From assembly GCA_937877685.1 (NCBI GenBank), contig CALFGU010000002.1, positions 1 to 6,053 of the forward strand: 6,053 nucleotides of DNA, written 5' to 3'. A program made the position numbers and the translations under genes. The notes under the pieces were generated by a model. That model saw only the letters and a program-made list of their open reading frames with translations. It was not told the origin of the DNA and made no database searches. Source of the stretch: an uncultured Prevotella sp. GTDB taxonomy: Bacteria; Bacteroidota; Bacteroidia; Bacteroidales; Bacteroidaceae. This document shows positions 1 to 5,136 of the stretch, in pieces (position 1 is the stretch's first letter; each line of letters opens with the position of its first letter).

Positions 1-13
1 GAATCTATCTATT

Positions 14-57
14 CTCTCCCCTTAAGATAAGGGGAGTACCGCGTAGCGGGGAGGGGG
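14..57. repeat. Double-palindrome extragenic element (REP-like)
   Basis: A perfect 9-base inverted repeat (CTCCCCTTA at 16-24, TAAGGGGAG at 28-36) with a 3-base loop is followed at once by a second small palindrome (CCGC 39-42, GCGG 46-49) and a G-rich tail at 46-57. This layout, a C-rich/G-rich hairpin, a short GC-rich hairpin and then a G-run, resembles dispersed intergenic palindromic repeats that I recall from Bacteroidetes genomes. Neither strand has a clear T-run right after the stem, so it is not a classic intrinsic terminator, although it lies about 100 bases beyond the rdgB stop codon. Only one copy is in the window, so its repeated nature is inferred from its form. Confidence 0.55.
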
Positions 58-152
58 TATGAAAGTTTTTATGAGGCAACTGCCATATTATTGCCAATAT
101 CTTTCCCTCTTTTGTTCTTATGTCTAAAACATCTTGAGAGCAGACTTATGCC

Positions 153-734
153 TTAAAGGTTCATCAAGAAAGCCGCTAATTTCTTTACGGCACGTGCGCG
201 ATGGCTTACCTCATTTTTAACTTCAGGACCGACTTCGGCAAAGGTCTTGCCCAATTCCTCGGGAGCAAATACGGGGTCGTAACCAAAGCCTTCCTCTCCG
301 CGCTCCTCCGTAGGGATGGTGCCGCGAACGATGCCCTCAAACAGATGCTCTTCTCCGTTAAGGATGAGCGCAATTACCGTGCGGAACTGCGCAGATCGGT
401 CACTCGCGCCCTCAAGTTCGCGAAGCAATTTCTCAGTATTCGCTTTCGGGTCATGACGATCGGCATAAGCGTAACGCGCAGTGTGTACGCCCGGACCACC
501 TCCGAGAGCGGGAACCTCAAGTCCCGTGTCGTCGGCAAAGCAATCGTAACCGTACTTTTCATATATGTAACGCGCCTTCTGAAGGGCGTTGCCTTCAAGC
601 GTTTCTGCTGTTTCGGGGATGTCATCAAAGCAATTGATGTCGGCAAGGGTGAGCAAGTCGAACGCATCTCCGAGGATGGCGCGAATTTCGCTCAACTTGT
701 GGGCATTGTTTGTGGCTATAACTAATTTTTTCAT
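153..734 (-). CDS. rdgB: RdgB/HAM1-family dITP/XTP pyrophosphatase (non-canonical purine NTP pyrophosphatase)
   Basis: This 193-residue cytoplasmic protein is expected to hydrolyse dITP, ITP and XTP to the monophosphate plus pyrophosphate, keeping deaminated purines out of DNA and RNA. The family signatures are present in order: the N-terminal ATNNAHKLSEI loop at residues 7-17, the EGNALQKA helix at 47-54, the ADDTGLEV block at 67-74 with the catalytic and metal-binding acidic residues, PGVHTARYA at 81-89, GFGYDPVF at 149-156 and SHRARA at 177-182, which binds the base. Length is normal for the family (about 190-200). The ATG at 732-734 places the first beta strand (KKLVIATNN) directly at the N-terminus, and no earlier start improves the fit. 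The upstream leader is pyrimidine-rich with no strong Shine-Dalgarno site, usual in Bacteroidetes. The 374-base gap and a terminator after the YitT gene suggest its own transcript. The Thr in VHTARY, where many homologues have Ser, looks conservative. Confidence 0.95.
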   Translation of the reverse strand: MKKLVIATNNAHKLSEIRAILGDAFDLLTLADINCFDDIPETAETLEGNALQKARYIYEKYGYDCFADDTGLEVPALGGGPGVHTARYAYADRHDPKANTEKLLRELEGASDRSAQFRTVIALILNGEEHLFEGIVRGTIPTEERGEEGFGYDPVFAPEELGKTFAEVGPEVKNEVSHRARAVKKLAAFLMNL

Positions 735-791
735 GTTTTGCGAATGTTAAATTCCTTCTGAAAGGGGATGGAAATGGGAAGAAAACTCCGT

Positions 792-812
792 AGGATTGAA
801 GGAGGGAATCCT
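792..812 (-). promoter_or_regulatory. Small hairpin in the probable rdgB leader
   Basis: AGGATT and AATCCT form a 6-base perfect inverted repeat around a 9-base loop, ending 58 bases upstream of the rdgB start codon. On the rdgB strand the loop is CCCTCCTTC. It could be a leader stem, but a 6-base stem with this loop arises often by chance, and no T-run or competing structure supports a specific mechanism. I found no well-spaced promoter pair for rdgB. The nearest -7-like string is TAGTCTTTG on the minus strand at 832-840, without a matching TTTG upstream. Confidence 0.2.
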
Positions 813-828
813 CTATAAATTTTTCACG

Positions 829-891
829 AAACAAAGACTAACTTTAGGAAAATTCTTTGAGATTTAGGAGCAATTCTATTAGACTTTGTTT
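829..891. repeat. Inverted repeat enclosing a 20-base imperfect direct repeat
   Basis: The 12-mers at 829-840 (aaacaaagacta) and 880-891 (tagactttgttt) are inverted copies matching at 11 of 12 positions, with a 39-base spacer. Inside the spacer a unit of about 20 bases occurs twice: TTTAGGA at 843-849 and 863-869, followed by AATTCT at 851-856 and 872-877. Both the inverted and the direct repeats are directly visible. They may be operator sites between the rdgB leader and a possible plus-strand transcript, or the remnant of a small mobile or duplicated sequence. The second direct-repeat unit overlaps the spacer of the plus-strand promoter-like sequence. Confidence 0.45.
856..888 (+). promoter_or_regulatory. 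Possible Bacteroidetes-type promoter reading rightwards
   Basis: TTTG at 856-859 is followed after 20 bases by TAGACTTTG at 880-888. The Bacteroidetes consensus is TTTG, 19-21 bases, TAnnTTTG; here the TTTG of the -7 element is intact but there are three bases between TA and TTTG instead of two. The surrounding sequence supports it: the 15-mer at 852-866 matches the 15-mer around the -33 element of the leuS promoter at 14 positions, and the CTTT of both -7 elements falls at the same distance. No plus-strand protein gene follows, so any transcript would be non-coding. Confidence 0.35.
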
Positions 892-1024
892 TGATTGTTT
901 TAGATGTAGTTCACTCCCTTCATCATGAGGTGCGGAAAAAGGGAGGAATGGTGCTTCGACCTAAAGTTTAAACGCAAGGGTTGTTTGATTATTGTGTGGA
1001 ACCTTGAGGAAGACCGTTGGCGCT

Positions 1025-1080
1025 GAGAGAAGAAACAACAAGGCGGATTGTACTACGCATACGCCTTCGCACAATCCGCC
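1025..1080 (-). terminator. Intrinsic terminator after the YitT-family gene
   Basis: A perfect 10-base stem, GGCGGATTGT (1042-1051) with ACAATCCGCC (1071-1080), encloses a 19-base loop. Read on the minus strand it begins 29 bases after the YitT stop codon and is followed at once by a T-rich tract, TTGTTGTTTCTTCTCTC, at 1041-1025. The GC-rich base of the stem next to the T-rich tract is the usual intrinsic terminator arrangement, although the loop is long and the T-tract is interrupted. It would end the leuS-YitT transcript and separate it from rdgB. Confidence 0.7.
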
Positions 1081-1083
1081 CTG

Positions 1084-1121
1084 CGCAACTCGGAATGTAG
1101 GGGTTGCGTTATGCGTTTTTT
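1084..1121 (+). terminator. Possible rightward terminator overlapping the YitT 3' end
   Basis: CGCAAC (1084-1089) and GTTGCG (1103-1108) form a 6-base stem with a 13-base loop, followed on the plus strand by TTATGCG and then six Ts at 1116-1121. The seven-base spacer between stem and T-run is longer than ideal; an alternative pairing of CGCA 1084-1087 with TGCG 1112-1115 would put the stem directly against the T-run. The T-run is also the sense of the C-terminal YitT codons (Lys-Asn-Ala end), so part of it may be coding by chance. It matters only if there is rightward transcription in the gap. Confidence 0.3.
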
Positions 1122-2077
1122 GAGAGTGGTTTGCCCTCTTTATGCTTCTTCATCTTGACCTTGATGCGGTCAAAACCTTCACCGAAGACACCAAGCACCT
1201 TACTCTGGCTGACGAATGCCTTGGGGTCGATGGATTGAATCACGCTGAGCAGACTTGCGCTCTCACGCTTGCGCGCCAATACGAGAAGCACTTTTGAATC
1301 ATTCTTCGTGTACCAACCAGTTCCGTTTAAAACGGTCACACCTCTGCCCATCGAGTTAATGGTTGCCGCTATTTCCTCATACTCTCTGGAAATGATGAGG
1401 AACTGTACCGATTGGCGACCACGGTCAATGATGTAATCGACAGTAATGTTGAGCAACAAGAGAATGGTAAAACCATAAAGCAAACTGCTCAAGTTACGGT
1501 CGGGAAGGATAAGGCAAGAAGAAACGATAACTACGTCGCAAAGCATCATCATCTGTCCGAGAGTGATGTCCTTATACTTGTTGATTATCGCGGCAATAAT
1601 ATCCGTTCCGCCGGTTGAACCGTTGTTGAGGAATACCATACCAAGACCTATACCTTCAATACCAGCAGCATAAATTGCTGCCATAAAAGCATTGTCGCCT
1701 ACAAGAAGAGGCAGACCTTTTACTATGTTGTTCTCCAACAACTCGGGGTGCATCGTGCCGTAGTATTCCATGGCCTGCTTTACAAGTCCCAAGAGGAAGG
1801 TTAGCATAAATACGCCGTAGATGGTCTTTAAGCAAAACTTCCATCCAAGAATCTTAACGGCAGCAATGAGCAACAGACCGTTGATAATGAAGAATGAATA
1901 TTCTACGGGGAAACCTGTGCCGTAAAAAATGATTGACCCCAAACCCGCTACACCTCCACCAGTGAGTCCGTAGGGTATTTGGAAACAGTTGAAACCAATG
2001 GCATAGCAGAGCAAGCCAAATGTAATGATGAGGTAAGACTTTACCTCCTGAAAGATGTTTATTTTAAGTGGTTTCAT
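1109..2077 (-). CDS. YitT-family membrane protein (DUF161 membrane domain plus DUF2179)
   Basis: This 322-residue protein is predicted to sit in the inner membrane. Hydrophobic segments lie near residues 14-34, 38-52, 59-78, 84-104, 126-150, 176-192 and 196-215. The family signature GSTGGTDII is at 153-161, and a glycine-rich GLTGGGVAGLG motif is at 37-47. The soluble C-terminal domain (about 222-304) matches DUF2179, with RGVTVLNGTGWYTKND at 245-260, the DPKAFV motif at 284-289 and the final GVFGEGF at 296-302. The biochemical role of the family is not established; transport has been suggested. The basic tail KVKMKKHKEGK fits a cytoplasmic C-terminus. The start at 2075-2077 follows leuS by 48 bases, so cotranscription with leuS is likely. 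The start codon lies in the 3' arm of a possible hairpin (2072-2100), and a terminator follows the gene. Confidence 0.92.
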   Translation of the reverse strand: MKPLKINIFQEVKSYLIITFGLLCYAIGFNCFQIPYGLTGGGVAGLGSIIFYGTGFPVEYSFFIINGLLLIAAVKILGWKFCLKTIYGVFMLTFLLGLVKQAMEYYGTMHPELLENNIVKGLPLLVGDNAFMAAIYAAGIEGIGLGMVFLNNGSTGGTDIIAAIINKYKDITLGQMMMLCDVVIVSSCLILPDRNLSSLLYGFTILLLLNITVDYIIDRGRQSVQFLIISREYEEIAATINSMGRGVTVLNGTGWYTKNDSKVLLVLARKRESASLLSVIQSIDPKAFVSQSKVLGVFGEGFDRIKVKMKKHKEGKPLSKNA

Positions 2078-2100
2078 AAGGGGTGCTGTCTTTTATGAAA
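2072..2100 (-). promoter_or_regulatory. Hairpin enclosing the YitT-family gene start codon
   Basis: TTTCATAA (2072-2079) and TTATGAAA (2093-2100) are a perfect 8-base inverted repeat around a 13-base loop. In the minus-strand transcript the start codon AUG (2077-2075) falls inside the 3' arm, so the folded form would hide it, while the loop would display the bases just upstream of the start. The stem is AU-rich and weak, so it might be melted easily or have no effect. A link to translational coupling with leuS is an inference. Confidence 0.35.
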
Positions 2101-2112
2101 GAAGCATATTGA

Positions 2113-2138
2113 TGTGGTGAAGCGTTTACTTCACCACA
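2113..2138 (-). other. Perfect 10-base hairpin spanning the leuS stop codon
   Basis: TGTGGTGAAG (2113-2122) and CTTCACCACA (2129-2138) form a perfect 10-base stem with a 6-base loop. The leuS stop codon (2128-2126) lies in the loop, and the 5' arm in the transcript encodes the last Val-Val-Lys codons. No T-run follows on the minus strand (the next bases are TCAATATGC), so it is not a standard intrinsic terminator. It could protect the 3' end, cause partial termination or pausing, or modulate expression of the YitT gene that starts 48 bases on. Confidence 0.55.
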
Positions 2139-4966
2139 ATATTAATAATGCGTCCCGGCACAACAATCATCTTAACGATGGTTTTTCCGTCGAGGTACTT
2201 CTTTGTGAGTTCACTTTCCAATGTTGTCTTCTCGATGTCTTCCTTAGTGGCATCAACGGGGAAGTCAAGTGTGAAACGGGTCTTACCGTTAAAGGAAACG
2301 GAGAGCGTAACATTGTCTTCCTTCATCTTGCTTTCGTCATAGGTAGGCCAAGTTGCGTCACAAACGCTACCTTCATTACCCATGCGGTTCCAAAGTTCCT
2401 CTGCCATGTGAGGTGCAAAGGGAGCGAGGAGAATAACCATCGTTTCAAGAACTTCCTTGTTATTACACTTTTGCTGAGTAAGTTCGTTAACCGCCACCAT
2501 GAAAGCAGCAACAGAAGTGTTGTAAGAGAAGTCGTTGATGTCTTCAGTCACCTTCTTAATCAACTTATGAAGAGTCTTGAGGGATTCCTTTGTGGGTTCG
2601 CCAGTTTCGACACAGAAGTTGTCTTGCTTGTCAAAGAAGAGGTTCCAGAAGCGACGCAAGAAGCGGAAACAACCATCTATGCCGTTGCTATCCCAAGGTT
2701 TGCTCTGGTTAATGGGACCGAGGAACATTTCATAGAGACGCAATGTGTCGGCGCCGTAACGTTCAACAATCTTATCGGGATTTACGACGTTGAACATGGA
2801 TTTTGACATCTTCTCAACGGACCATCCGCAAATGTAATTGCCATCCTCGAGGATGAATTCGGCAGTTGCAAATTCGGGACGCCAAGCCTTGAACGCTTCA
2901 ATGTCAAGAACGTCGTTCTCTACGATATTTACATCCACGTGTAAGGGAGTTACGTCGTACTGTTCCTTCAAACCAAGGCTCACGAAAGTATTGGTGTCCT
3001 TGATGCGATACACAAAGTTCGAACGCCCTTGGATCATGCCCTGATTCACTAACTTCTTGAAGGGTTCTTCTTGCTTGCTCACGCCAAGGTCAAAGAGGAA
3101 CTTGTTCCAGAAACGTGAATAAATCAAGTGACCCGTAGCATGTTCGGAACCGCCAATATAAAGGTCAACATTCTGCCAGTAATTGCCCACTTCTTCGCTG
3201 AGTAATCCCTTATTGTTATGGGGATCCATGTAACGGAGATAGTAAGCCGATGAACCCGCAAAGCCTGGCATTGTTGAAAGTTCCAAAGGGAACACCGTAA
3301 CGTTGTCAATCTTGTCATTCTCTTCGATACAGTTGTTCGCCGTATCCCAAGCCCATTTCTTTGCATTACCGAGAGGAGGTTCTCCTGTTTCCGTAGGAAG
3401 GAATTTATCTACTTCAGGCAATTCTATAGGTAAGCAAGACGCAGGAATCATTTGAGGCATGCCGTCTTTGTAATAAACGGGGAAAGGTTCGCCCCAATAA
3501 CGCTGGCGACTGAAAATTGCATCGCGAAGACGGAAGTTTACTTTTACGCGTCCGAGGTTGTTTTCCGTCACAAACTTCTTTGTAGCAGCAATTGCTTCTA
3601 CTACAGAAAGACCGTTGAGTGAGAAACCCTTGAGCGTTTCCTTTCCTGCCGCGGGAGAGTTCATTACTGTGCCTTCTTTCGCATCGAAACTTTCTTCCGT
3701 TACGTCAGCTCCTTCAATCAAGGGAATTATGGGAAGACCAAAGTGCTTTGCAAATGCGTAGTCACGAGAATCATGTGCGGGTACTGCCATAATAGCGCCC
3801 GTTCCATAACCAGCAAGAACATAATCTGAAATCCAAATGGGAATACTTTCTCCAGTAAATGGATTTAAGGCATAACTTCCAGAGAATACACCAGTCACGC
3901 GGCGGTCAGCAATACGTTCGCGCTCTGTTCTCTTTTTCGTAGCCTCAAGATACGCTTCAACTGCAGCCTTTTGTTCAGACGTAGTGAGTTGTGAAACAAG
4001 TTCGCTTTCGGGAGCAAGTACCATAAAGGTAACTCCGAATATAGTGTCGGCGCGTGTGGTAAAGATGGTGAATTCAATGTCAGAATCCTTCACGCGGAAC
4101 TGCATTTCCGTACCTTCTGAACGACCAATCCAGTTGCGCTGTGTTTCTTTAATTGAGTCGGTCCAGTCAATCGTGTTGAGGCCGTCAAGTAAGCGTTGTG
4201 CGTAAGCGGATACGCGTAAGCACCATTGCTTCATCTTTTTCTGCACAACGGGATAACCGCCACGCTCACTCACTCCGTCAATCACTTCATCGTTAGCAAG
4301 CACCGTTCCTAAGGCAGGACACCAGTTTACCATGGTTTCCCCGAGGTAGGCAATGCGATAGTTCATTAACACTTCCTGTTGCTCTACGCTGCTCATGGCT
4401 TTCCATTCTTCGGCAGTGAAATGAAGTTCTTCCGAACAAGCAACGTCAAGACCGTGAGCCGTACCCTTTTCTTCGAACAAGGCAATGAGTTTTTCGATAG
4501 GTTGAGCCTTTTGGCAGGTGTTGCAATAGAAGGAGTTGAACATCTGTTGGAATGCCCATTGTGTCCAATGGTAATAACCGGGTTCGCAAGTGCGCACTTC
4601 GCGACTCCAATCGAAGCAGAAACCAATCTTATCCAACTGTTCGCGGTAGCGATTGATGTTTTCAGAAGTGGTAATTGCGGGGTGCTGACCCGTTTGGATG
4701 GCATATTGTTCGGCAGGAAGACCGTAGGCGTCGTAACCCATGGGGTTCAACACGTTAAATCCGTTCAAGCGCTTGTAACGCGCAAAAATATCAGAGGCGA
4801 TATAGCCGAGAGGGTGTCCCACGTGAAGACCCGCACCTGAGGGGTAGGGGAACATATTCAACACGTAGTACTTGGGGCGTGAATTATCTTCGACAACGTT
4901 ATACGTGCCGTTCTTCGCCCATGTCTCGCGCCATTTCTTTTCAATGTCAATAAAATTGTATTCCAT
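2126..4966 (-). CDS. leuS: Leucyl-tRNA synthetase (class Ia)
   Basis: This 946-residue cytoplasmic enzyme attaches leucine to tRNA-Leu using ATP. The Rossmann-fold HIGH motif appears as HVGH at residues 48-51, preceded by MFPYPSGAGL, and KMSKS is at 719-723. The CP1 editing domain shows the Thr-rich TTRADT at 303-308 and the AVPAHDSRD block at 394-402, whose last Asp corresponds to the universally conserved editing Asp. The anticodon-binding helical domain (about 760-870) and a C-terminal domain ending VPGRIINIVVK follow. It is about 85 residues longer than the E. coli enzyme (860). Most extra length lies between about 146 and 200, before the conserved VNWCPALGTVLAND at 213-226, which I recognise as a Bacteroidetes feature. 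Zinc-ligand cysteines found in some LeuRS (CPxCG) are not seen. The ATG at 4964-4966 gives the usual N-terminus MEYNFIDIEKKWRETW, after an A-rich leader (aacaacaacaaag). It has its own promoter and is probably cotranscribed with the downstream YitT gene. Confidence 0.98.
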   Translation of the reverse strand: MEYNFIDIEKKWRETWAKNGTYNVVEDNSRPKYYVLNMFPYPSGAGLHVGHPLGYIASDIFARYKRLNGFNVLNPMGYDAYGLPAEQYAIQTGQHPAITTSENINRYREQLDKIGFCFDWSREVRTCEPGYYHWTQWAFQQMFNSFYCNTCQKAQPIEKLIALFEEKGTAHGLDVACSEELHFTAEEWKAMSSVEQQEVLMNYRIAYLGETMVNWCPALGTVLANDEVIDGVSERGGYPVVQKKMKQWCLRVSAYAQRLLDGLNTIDWTDSIKETQRNWIGRSEGTEMQFRVKDSDIEFTIFTTRADTIFGVTFMVLAPESELVSQLTTSEQKAAVEAYLEATKKRTERERIADRRVTGVFSGSYALNPFTGESIPIWISDYVLAGYGTGAIMAVPAHDSRDYAFAKHFGLPIIPLIEGADVTEESFDAKEGTVMNSPAAGKETLKGFSLNGLSVVEAIAATKKFVTENNLGRVKVNFRLRDAIFSRQRYWGEPFPVYYKDGMPQMIPASCLPIELPEVDKFLPTETGEPPLGNAKKWAWDTANNCIEENDKIDNVTVFPLELSTMPGFAGSSAYYLRYMDPHNNKGLLSEEVGNYWQNVDLYIGGSEHATGHLIYSRFWNKFLFDLGVSKQEEPFKKLVNQGMIQGRSNFVYRIKDTNTFVSLGLKEQYDVTPLHVDVNIVENDVLDIEAFKAWRPEFATAEFILEDGNYICGWSVEKMSKSMFNVVNPDKIVERYGADTLRLYEMFLGPINQSKPWDSNGIDGCFRFLRRFWNLFFDKQDNFCVETGEPTKESLKTLHKLIKKVTEDINDFSYNTSVAAFMVAVNELTQQKCNNKEVLETMVILLAPFAPHMAEELWNRMGNEGSVCDATWPTYDESKMKEDNVTLSVSFNGKTRFTLDFPVDATKEDIEKTTLESELTKKYLDGKTIVKMIVVPGRIINIVVK

Positions 4967-5042
4967 ATCTTTGTTGTTGTTATTTCAGCTTGTTATTATC
5001 TTGAAAGAGTAGTTCTTACGCGCATATCCGAAATACGGGAAA

Positions 5043-5075
5043 TAAAGTTACTAAGAAATTAAATTAAGTCTCAAA
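5043..5075 (-). promoter_or_regulatory. leuS promoter, Bacteroidetes sigma-ABfr type
   Basis: On the minus strand TTTG (5075-5072) is followed after 21 bases by TAACTTTA (5050-5043). This fits the Bacteroidetes primary-sigma consensus of TTTG, 19-21 bases, TAnnTTTG, with one mismatch at the last base. Transcription would start near 5033-5038, giving a leader of about 70 bases that contains a small CCG-TATTT-CGG hairpin and the A-rich stretch before the start codon. I see no T-box or leucine-codon-rich leader peptide. Confidence 0.6.
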
Positions 5076-5094
5076 GAATTTCAATTAAGTTACT
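5045..5094. repeat. Paired AAGTTACT repeats bracketing the leuS promoter
   Basis: The 8-mer AAGTTACT occurs at 5045-5052, overlapping the -7 element, and at 5087-5094, upstream of the -33 element; the copies are 42 bases apart, about four helical turns. The second copy sits within an 11-base palindrome, TAAGT-T-ACTTA (5086-5096). Such spacing would suit a dimeric regulator bound at two same-face sites, but two 8-mers in an AT-rich gap can be coincidental and no regulator is known here. Confidence 0.3.
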
Positions 5095-5136
5095 TATAGT
5101 TTTTCGTATAAGAGATAGCGCAAAGATGAAGTCTGT

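Larger units (their letters stand above)
735..1108. other. Gene-poor gap between rdgB and the YitT gene with regulatory and possible RNA elements
   Basis: I find no convincing protein gene in this stretch on either strand; the largest reading frame entering it (from 834 leftwards) overlaps rdgB out of frame and has no recognisable motif. It holds a 6-base hairpin in the probable rdgB leader (792-797 with 807-812), a repeat cluster at 829-891, a plus-strand promoter-like sequence at 856-888, a hairpin at 914-945 (CTCCCTT with AAGGGAG), a stem formed by 975-982 with 1000-1006, the palindrome GTTTAAAC at 966-973, and two hairpins at 1042-1108. A gap this size is large compared with the 48 bases between leuS and the YitT gene. 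A candidate RNA gene is listed separately. Confidence 0.6.
893..1121 (+). ncRNA. Candidate small non-coding RNA (hypothetical)
   Basis: This is an inference from layout. A promoter-like sequence ends at 888, and a hairpin followed by a six-T run ends at 1121, giving a possible transcript of about 230 bases that diverges from rdgB and converges on the YitT gene. Stems visible inside it are CTCCCTT 914-920 with AAGGGAG 939-945; CAAGGgTT 975-982 with AACCTTG 1000-1006, capped outside by AACG 971-974 with CGTT 1015-1018; and the 10-base perfect stem 1042-1051 with 1071-1080. I do not recognise it as tRNA, tmRNA, RNase P RNA or SRP RNA: their diagnostic motifs are absent. A 6S-like RNA cannot be judged by eye. 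The same bases also serve as the rdgB upstream region and YitT terminator, so there may be no RNA gene. Confidence 0.25.

Noticed and set aside
75..95. Hairpin GGCAA/TTGCC with an 11-base loop downstream of rdgB as a terminator.
   Set aside because: The stem is only 5 bases and the following minus-strand sequence is A-rich, not T-rich.
201..725. Long plus-strand open frame opposite rdgB (174 codons).
   Set aside because: It is the antisense shadow of a fully recognisable rdgB and has no protein-family motif.
625..834. Minus-strand 69-codon frame overlapping the rdgB start.
   Set aside because: It is out of frame with rdgB, has no recognisable motif, and its C-terminal half merely rereads the rdgB N-terminal codons.
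901..928. Tiny minus-strand frame reading MMKGVNYI then stop.
   Set aside because: At eight codons, with no ribosome-binding context or conserved coding pattern, it cannot be told from chance.
893..1121. Assignment of the gap to SRP RNA, RNase P RNA or tmRNA.
   Set aside because: I looked for the GGAA-capped SRP hairpin, the GAGGAAAGTCCGGGC RNase P core and the tmRNA ends; none is present. The GAGGAAGACCG at about 1006-1016 only superficially resembles the RNase P core.
2114..2806. Plus-strand open frame of 230 codons opposite the leuS 3' half.
   Set aside because: It lies entirely opposite conserved leuS coding sequence including KMSKS; the open frame is a by-product of leuS codon use.
5121..5128. 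CATCTTTG on the minus strand, one base from the -7 consensus TATCTTTG, as a second leuS promoter.
   Set aside because: No TTTG lies at the expected distance upstream inside the yfhO end, whereas the site at 5043-5075 has both elements correctly spaced.
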